The notes under the pieces are model-generated. The model saw nothing but the letters and a program-made list of their open reading frames with translations. It ran no database searches and had not been told where the DNA came from. A stretch of DNA of 11,079 bases, from positions 53,122-64,200 of the forward strand of contig PAEP01000042.1 of NCBI GenBank assembly GCA_002700765.1, given 5' to 3'. Shown here piece after piece: positions 7,555-11,079 of this stretch (position 1 is its first letter; every line of letters starts with the position of its first letter). A program made the translations under genes and the position numbers. This DNA comes from Synechococcus sp. MED850 (lineage in GTDB: Bacteria > Cyanobacteriota > Cyanobacteriia > PCC-6307 > Cyanobiaceae).

Positions 7555-9300
7555 TTACCCGTTCTGCAGATCGCGAATGAACTGCCGTTCGCAGAGCTCC
7601 CGATAGCGGCCACCTCGCTGCATGAGGCTGTCATGGCTACCGCGGTCAACGATGGAACCCTTCTCCAGCACAACGATCTGATCCGCTTCCTGAACCGTGG
7701 CGAGGCGGTGGGCAATCACGAGCACCGTGCGGCCGGCCATCGCTTGCCTCAGGCCGAGCTGCACCGCCGCTTCCGCCTCCGCATCCAGGGCACTTGTGGC
7801 TTCATCCAGGAGCAGCAGCGCTGGATTGCCCAGGACTGCACGGGCAATCGCAATGCGCTGGAGCTGTCCCCCTGAAACATTGGTACCACGCTCCTCGAGT
7901 TGCGTTGCGTATCCGTCAGGCAGGGAGCGGATGAAAGCATCCGCATTGGCCAGATGCGCCGCCTCGATCACCTCAGCATCACTGGCCTCACGCCCGAAAC
8001 GGATCGCCTCGGAGATGGTCCCGGAGAACACCGTGGTGCGCTGGGGCACCAGTGCCACCTGTCGGCGCAGTTCCCTCGCCCGCAATCGACTGAGATCACA
8101 TCCATCCAGAAGAATGCGGCCGTTCTGCACGGTGTTGAAGCGCAGCAGCAACGAAAACAGGGTGCTTTTTCCGGCGCCGGAGGGGCCCACCAACGCCAGA
8201 ACTTCACCAGCCCGAACCTGCAGATCCAGCTTTTGAAGCACAGGTTGGGAGGGGTCATAACCGAAGGACACACCCTCGAGTGCAAGATCACCTCGAAGCG
8301 TGCCGAGGGGCACTGCATCCACCGGATCAGCGGGCTCCTGGGGCTCCCGTTCGATCTGACGAAGGCGCCGCAGGGAGGCCTGCCCCTGCTGGAACTCATT
8401 GAAATTGTTGGTGACGTGGGCGATCGGATCGATCAGCACGATCAGGCCCGTCAAGTAACTGCTCAAACCGGCGATGTCCAGATCGCCGGTTTGAATGCGG
8501 GCCGCGCCGAGTGCGAGCACGGCAAACAGACCCACCACTTCAATGATCCCCACCACAGGATGCTGAAGCGCTATGAGGCTGTACGTGCGGTGACGGGCCC
8601 GCCGGTGCTGGTCGATTTCCTGCTCAAAGCGGTCCTGCAGCCAGGGTTCTGCCGCGAAAGCACGCACCAGAGGCAATCCTTCAATCGCTTCTCCAAGCAA
8701 ACCCGCCAGTTCACTCACCTTCTTCTGGCTCCGCTCGGTTGCGGTCATCACTCGGGCACCGAACAGGCTGATCAGCCAGACGATGACGGGAGCCAACGCC
8801 AGGATCGCGAAGGTCAGCTTCCAATCCAGCCAGAGCATCGTGGCGAGCACGGCCAGCAGCTGCAGAACACTCGGCAGGGTGTCGTGGATGGTTTTGTAGA
8901 GCACCTCGCTGACACGATCGGCGTCTTCGGTCAGCCGATAGGTGAGATCCCCCGCTGAAAGCTTCTCGAGAGCACCCAGCTCAACGGTCTGCAACGTTCG
9001 GAACAAATCCCCGCGGAGTTTCTGACTCACCTGAAGCGCCGGCCCGGCCAGCAGGGAGTCCTGCCCGAACTGGGCCAGCTTCTGCACGGAAAAAATGATC
9101 AGGGCGATCCCGATCAACTGCAGCACCCTGACGAGATCCCCGGACCCAAGCGAGGGGAACAACTGCCCGGCCAGATGGACCAGGAGTGGAAAACTGCCGA
9201 CGTAAACCAGCATGCAGAGTCCGCCCCAGAGAAGCTGACGCAAGTGGGGACGCAACAGCGGCAGAAGGCGCCGGAAGCCGGCCTGGGAGGGTCTCAGCAT
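7555..9300 (-). CDS. ABC exporter half-transporter (transmembrane domain fused to ATPase)
   Basis: This 581-residue protein has the type IV exporter layout (MsbA/LmrA/MDR-like). An N-terminal six-helix transmembrane domain spans about 20-300, with hydrophobic segments near 22-45, 58-75, 143-158, 163-182, 246-266 and 276-295, followed by a nucleotide-binding domain from about 335. The ATPase motifs are complete: Walker A GPSGAGKST (372-380), Q-loop Q420, signature VSGGQ (475-479), Walker B LLLLDE (495-500) with catalytic E500, D-loop SALD (503-506) and H-loop H531. It should work as a dimer in the membrane. The substrate (lipid, peptide or drug) cannot be told from the sequence. The ATG ending at 9300 is the natural start; no Shine-Dalgarno precedes it. 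It is divergent from the S4 gene across 39 bases, and DUF6447 follows 49 bases downstream. Confidence 0.95.
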   Translation of the reverse strand: MLRPSQAGFRRLLPLLRPHLRQLLWGGLCMLVYVGSFPLLVHLAGQLFPSLGSGDLVRVLQLIGIALIIFSVQKLAQFGQDSLLAGPALQVSQKLRGDLFRTLQTVELGALEKLSAGDLTYRLTEDADRVSEVLYKTIHDTLPSVLQLLAVLATMLWLDWKLTFAILALAPVIVWLISLFGARVMTATERSQKKVSELAGLLGEAIEGLPLVRAFAAEPWLQDRFEQEIDQHRRARHRTYSLIALQHPVVGIIEVVGLFAVLALGAARIQTGDLDIAGLSSYLTGLIVLIDPIAHVTNNFNEFQQGQASLRRLRQIEREPQEPADPVDAVPLGTLRGDLALEGVSFGYDPSQPVLQKLDLQVRAGEVLALVGPSGAGKSTLFSLLLRFNTVQNGRILLDGCDLSRLRARELRRQVALVPQRTTVFSGTISEAIRFGREASDAEVIEAAHLANADAFIRSLPDGYATQLEERGTNVSGGQLQRIAIARAVLGNPALLLLDEATSALDAEAEAAVQLGLRQAMAGRTVLVIAHRLATVQEADQIVVLEKGSIVDRGSHDSLMQRGGRYRELCERQFIRDLQNG

Positions 9301-9339
9301 GGCGGCACAGTATCAATGAAGCCCTGACAAGCCGTTGTG
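9301..9339. promoter_or_regulatory. Short divergent gap between the ABC exporter and the S4 gene
   Basis: Only 39 bases separate the two divergent starts. TATCAA at 9311-9316 is a -10-like word for the plus strand. On the minus strand the overlapping bases read GATACT (complement of 9309-9314), 8 bases from the exporter ATG, which would give an almost leaderless transcript. Neither has a good -35 at the usual spacing. Promoter elements must either overlap here or extend into the coding regions. This is inferred from layout and weak motifs. Confidence 0.35.
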
Positions 9340-9519
9340 ATGAAGCTGGATCAGTTCCTCAAATGGCAGGGATGGGTGAGCACCGGCGGAGAGGCCAAAC
9401 ATCACATCCAGGCCGGAGCTGTTCAGGTGAATGGTGCAGTGGAAACCCGGCGAGGACGGCAGCTCAACCCGGGGGATCGGGTGACGTTGGCGGGAGAAGA
9501 AGCCGTTGTTCGGGAGTGA
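9340..9519 (+). CDS. Small S4-domain RNA-binding protein (YbcJ/YaaA type)
   Basis: This 59-residue protein consists of little more than one S4 domain, the RNA-binding fold also found in ribosomal protein S4, pseudouridine synthases and Hsp15. The sequence [20 protein letters not shown] is followed by [20 protein letters not shown] and [10 protein letters not shown], matching the S4 pattern (K..I..G.V.VNG.....R...L..GD.V). It resembles stand-alone S4 proteins of the E. coli YbcJ / Bacillus YaaA group, which are linked to ribosomes or RNA. A GTG directly before the ATG (9337-9339) could add one residue; I chose the ATG because it gives the usual MKLDQFLK beginning. No Shine-Dalgarno is visible. 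It lies 49 bases upstream of tpiA and may be co-transcribed with tpiA and folP. Confidence 0.88.
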   Translation: MKLDQFLKWQGWVSTGGEAKHHIQAGAVQVNGAVETRRGRQLNPGDRVTLAGEEAVVRE

Positions 9520-9525
9520 ACAACG
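9504..9525. repeat. 8-bp inverted repeat over the S4 gene stop codon
   Basis: CGTTGTTC (9504-9511) and GAACAACG (9518-9525) form a perfect 8-base-pair stem with loop GGGAGT. The repeat spans the S4 stop codon (9517-9519) and sits 44 bases before the tpiA start. No T tract follows, so it is not a standard terminator. It could be an RNA hairpin between cistrons or an operator half-site pair. About one such repeat is expected by chance in a window this size, so confidence in a function is low. Confidence 0.3.
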
Positions 9526-9555
9526 ATCAAGCCGTAAGTTAGCCCGCAGTTCTGC

Positions 9556-9560
9556 AGAGG
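9556..9560 (+). promoter_or_regulatory. Ribosome binding site of tpiA (decides the start)
   Basis: AGAGG lies 8 bases before GTG at 9569, ideal spacing, and only 2 bases before the alternative TTG at 9563. It supports the GTG start. It is one of the few clear Shine-Dalgarno sequences in the window. Confidence 0.65.
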
Positions 9561-9568
9561 ATTTGAGT

Positions 9569-10300
9569 GTGCGCAGACCGGTGATTGCTGGCAACTGGAA
9601 GATGCACATGACCTGTGCCCAGGCCAGGGATTACATGGCTGAATTCCTGCCGCTGCTCGCAGAGACGCCGGACGACAGGGAGGTTGTGCTGGCCCCGCCG
9701 TTCACGGCACTGAATGCGATGGCGGATCTGATCGTCGACAGCCGCGTGGAACTGGCCAGTCAGAACGTTCACTGGCAGCCCCATGGCGCCTTCACCGGTG
9801 AGATCTCAACCGAGATGCTGCTGGAGCACAAGGTGACGTACACGATTGTTGGCCACAGCGAACCGCGCAAATACTTCAGTGAGAGCGACGAACAGATCAA
9901 CCACCGCGCTCGCTGCTCTCAGAACAACGGCCTGATCCCGATTGTCTGCGTTGGTGAAAGTGATGAACAGCGGGAACGCGGCGAAGCTGAGCGGGTGATT
10001 CGACGTCAGATCGAGCAGGGACTGGAAGGACTGGATCCCAGCAAGTTGGTGGTGGCTTACGAACCGATCTGGGCCATCGGCACCGGTAAAACCTGCGAGG
10101 CAGCAGAAGCCAATCGGATCTGCGGACTGATCCGCAGTTGGGTGGGCGCCACAGACCTGATTGTTCAGTACGGCGGCTCCGTGAAACCGGCCAACATCGA
10201 TGAGTTGATGCACATGAGCGATATCGACGGTGTTCTGGTCGGCGGAGCTTCATTGAAGCCGGATGGTTTTGCCAGGATTGCCAACTACCAGCCCCTCTGA
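9569..10300 (+). CDS. tpiA: Triosephosphate isomerase
   Basis: This 243-residue enzyme interconverts dihydroxyacetone phosphate and glyceraldehyde 3-phosphate in glycolysis, gluconeogenesis and the Calvin cycle. The catalytic residues are present: N9 and K11 (AGNWKMH), H96 (VGHSEPRK), E165 ([12 protein letters not shown]; loop 6 is 166-174), and the phosphate-binding YGGSV (201-205) and GVLVGGASL (221-229). One oddity is HSEPR in place of the common HSERR, which puts proline (P99) where most TPIs have arginine. I recall the same [11 protein letters not shown] form in marine Synechococcus/Prochlorococcus, so it looks like a lineage trait and not damage. The frame is open upstream to 9506, but those codons overlap the S4 gene and carry no TPI similarity; GTG at 9569 gives [13 protein letters not shown] and has a good RBS. 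folP overlaps its 3' end. Confidence 0.97.
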   Translation: MRRPVIAGNWKMHMTCAQARDYMAEFLPLLAETPDDREVVLAPPFTALNAMADLIVDSRVELASQNVHWQPHGAFTGEISTEMLLEHKVTYTIVGHSEPRKYFSESDEQINHRARCSQNNGLIPIVCVGESDEQRERGEAERVIRRQIEQGLEGLDPSKLVVAYEPIWAIGTGKTCEAAEANRICGLIRSWVGATDLIVQYGGSVKPANIDELMHMSDIDGVLVGGASLKPDGFARIANYQPL

Positions 10301-11079
10301 ATCCAGGCGCTGGCCTGAAGGCTGGGGCCATCGCACCGCGGTGATGGGGGTGATCAACATCACCCCGGACTCCTTCAGCGATGGAGGCCGCCACCTGCGC
10401 AGCGATCGTGCCGTCGCCCAGGCCCGGCTGCAGCTCAGCCAGGGTGCGGATGTCCTCGATCTCGGTGCTCAAAGCACTCGCCCTGGCGCCGATGAAGTCG
10501 GTGCTGTGGAGGAGCAGAAACGCTTGCTCGCGCCACTCCGGGAGATCCGCAGGCAGTGTCCAGAGGCTCTGATCTCCGTGGACACCTTTCTGGCACCTGT
10601 GGCAGAGGCTGCGCTCGAAGCTGGAGCGGACTGGATCAACGACGTCAGCGGCGGTCGTCGCGACCCCGCCATGCTTCCCCTGGTTGCCGCTGCTGGATGC
10701 CCTGTGGTGTTGATGCACAGCCGCGGGACCAGTCAAACGATGGATCAGCTCACCGCCTACGACGACGTGGTGCAAGACGTGCGCAACGGACTGCTGGAAC
10801 GCACCGATGCCGCCATCCGCGCCGGCGTGAAACACGACCGGATCATCTGGGATCCGGGCCTGGGCTTCGCCAAGACTCAGGAGCAGAATCTTGCCCTGCT
10901 GAAAGGGCTCGAACAGCTCAAAACGGACGGATTTCCCCTGTTAATTGGTCCATCCCGAAAACGCTTCATCGGCGCTGTGCTGAATCAGCCGAAGCCGCGA
11001 GCTCGCATCTGGGGAACCGCAGCGGTGGCCTGTCGCTGCGCACAGGCTGGTGCCGCCATCGTGCGTGTCCATGATGTTG
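10263..11079 (+). CDS. folP: Dihydropteroate synthase (3' end cut by window)
   Basis: DHPS joins p-aminobenzoate to hydroxymethyl-dihydropterin pyrophosphate in folate synthesis and is the sulfonamide target. The window holds 272 codons. In order: [16 protein letters not shown] (residues 27-42), [11 protein letters not shown] (66-76), SVDTF (105-109), INDVSGG (125-131), [13 protein letters not shown] (148-160), [10 protein letters not shown] (196-205), [12 protein letters not shown] (226-237) and the C-terminal RVHDV (268-272). Only a short tail is missing. The usual E of GESTRPG is Q70 here. The start is uncertain: the frame opens after TGA at 10254-10256, and ATG 10263 (38-base overlap with tpiA), TTG 10269 or TTG 10278 are possible. 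The ATG is chosen as the only early ATG. GTG 10341 and ATG 10344 would cut into the first core strand. The overlap suggests coupling to tpiA. Confidence 0.95.
   Translation, partial: MVLPGLPTTSPSESRRWPEGWGHRTAVMGVINITPDSFSDGGRHLRSDRAVAQARLQLSQGADVLDLGAQSTRPGADEVGAVEEQKRLLAPLREIRRQCPEALISVDTFLAPVAEAALEAGADWINDVSGGRRDPAMLPLVAAAGCPVVLMHSRGTSQTMDQLTAYDDVVQDVRNGLLERTDAAIRAGVKHDRIIWDPGLGFAKTQEQNLALLKGLEQLKTDGFPLLIGPSRKRFIGAVLNQPKPRARIWGTAAVACRCAQAGAAIVRVHDV

Noticed and set aside
7900..8958. 352-residue plus-strand open frame inside the ABC exporter
   Set aside because: Antisense to the complete ATPase and membrane domains; low-complexity, His/Gln-rich translation with no recognisable motif.
9506..9568. 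Possible 21-residue N-terminal extension of tpiA from TTG 9506
   Set aside because: Overlaps the end of the S4 gene and has no similarity to TPI; the GTG at 9569 has a well-spaced AGAGG and gives the normal N-terminus.
9897..10835. 312-residue minus-strand open frame across tpiA and folP
   Set aside because: Opposes two certain genes and spans their junction; no domain.
10556..11074. 172-residue plus-strand frame within folP
   Set aside because: Arg/Ser-rich out-of-frame translation of folP; the DHPS frame has all the family motifs.
1..11079. Search for CRISPR arrays, tRNA/rRNA genes, insertion sequences, integrase or toxin-antitoxin modules
   Set aside because: No direct-repeat arrays, no tRNA-like cloverleaf, no transposase or recombinase motifs were seen; the window reads as ordinary core genome.

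Overview
The window looks like core genome of a marine picocyanobacterium, most likely a Synechococcus of roughly 60% GC (GC judged by eye, not computed). Several gene families point this way: a CGLD27/ycf36 protein, DUF3318, DUF3386 and DUF6447 proteins, and a triosephosphate isomerase with the HSEPRKYF variant that I associate with marine Synechococcus and Prochlorococcus. There are no tRNA or rRNA genes, no insertion sequences, no phage-like modules and no CRISPR. Genes are packed tightly, and no gap exceeds about 120 bases.

Layout. (a) Positions 1-1630, minus strand, is a compact four-gene unit read right to left: DUF3318 membrane protein, rsfS (ribosome silencing factor), CGLD27 membrane protein, and the first 39 codons of an asparaginase-II-family protein that runs out of the window. 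(b) A 119-base divergent gap (1631-1749) separates it from carB (1750-5073), the large subunit of carbamoyl-phosphate synthetase. carB is followed on the plus strand by a DUF3386 protein (TTG start) and a sodium:alanine/glycine symporter of the AGCS family. (c) A perfect 41-base inverted repeat at 7213-7253, with A and T tracts on its two sides, is a bidirectional terminator where the symporter meets the opposing DUF6447 gene. (d) On the minus strand a half-size ABC exporter (7555-9300) lies just upstream of the DUF6447 gene. (e) A 39-base divergent gap leads to a plus-strand group: a 59-residue S4-domain RNA-binding protein, tpiA, and folP, which overlaps the end of tpiA and is cut by the window end just after its RVHDV motif.

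Function. The genes serve housekeeping roles: pyrimidine/arginine precursor synthesis (carB), central carbon metabolism (tpiA), folate synthesis (folP), translation control (rsfS, possibly the S4 protein), amino-acid handling (asparaginase-like protein, AGCS symporter) and export (ABC half-transporter). Four genes encode conserved proteins without an assigned biochemical function (CGLD27, DUF3318, DUF3386, DUF6447).

I found no convincing novel multi-gene system. The items most worth a second look are the unknown membrane proteins packed around rsfS, the TPI active-site-loop substitution, the very regular terminator, the 39-base divergent gap, and the small conserved DUF6447 protein.
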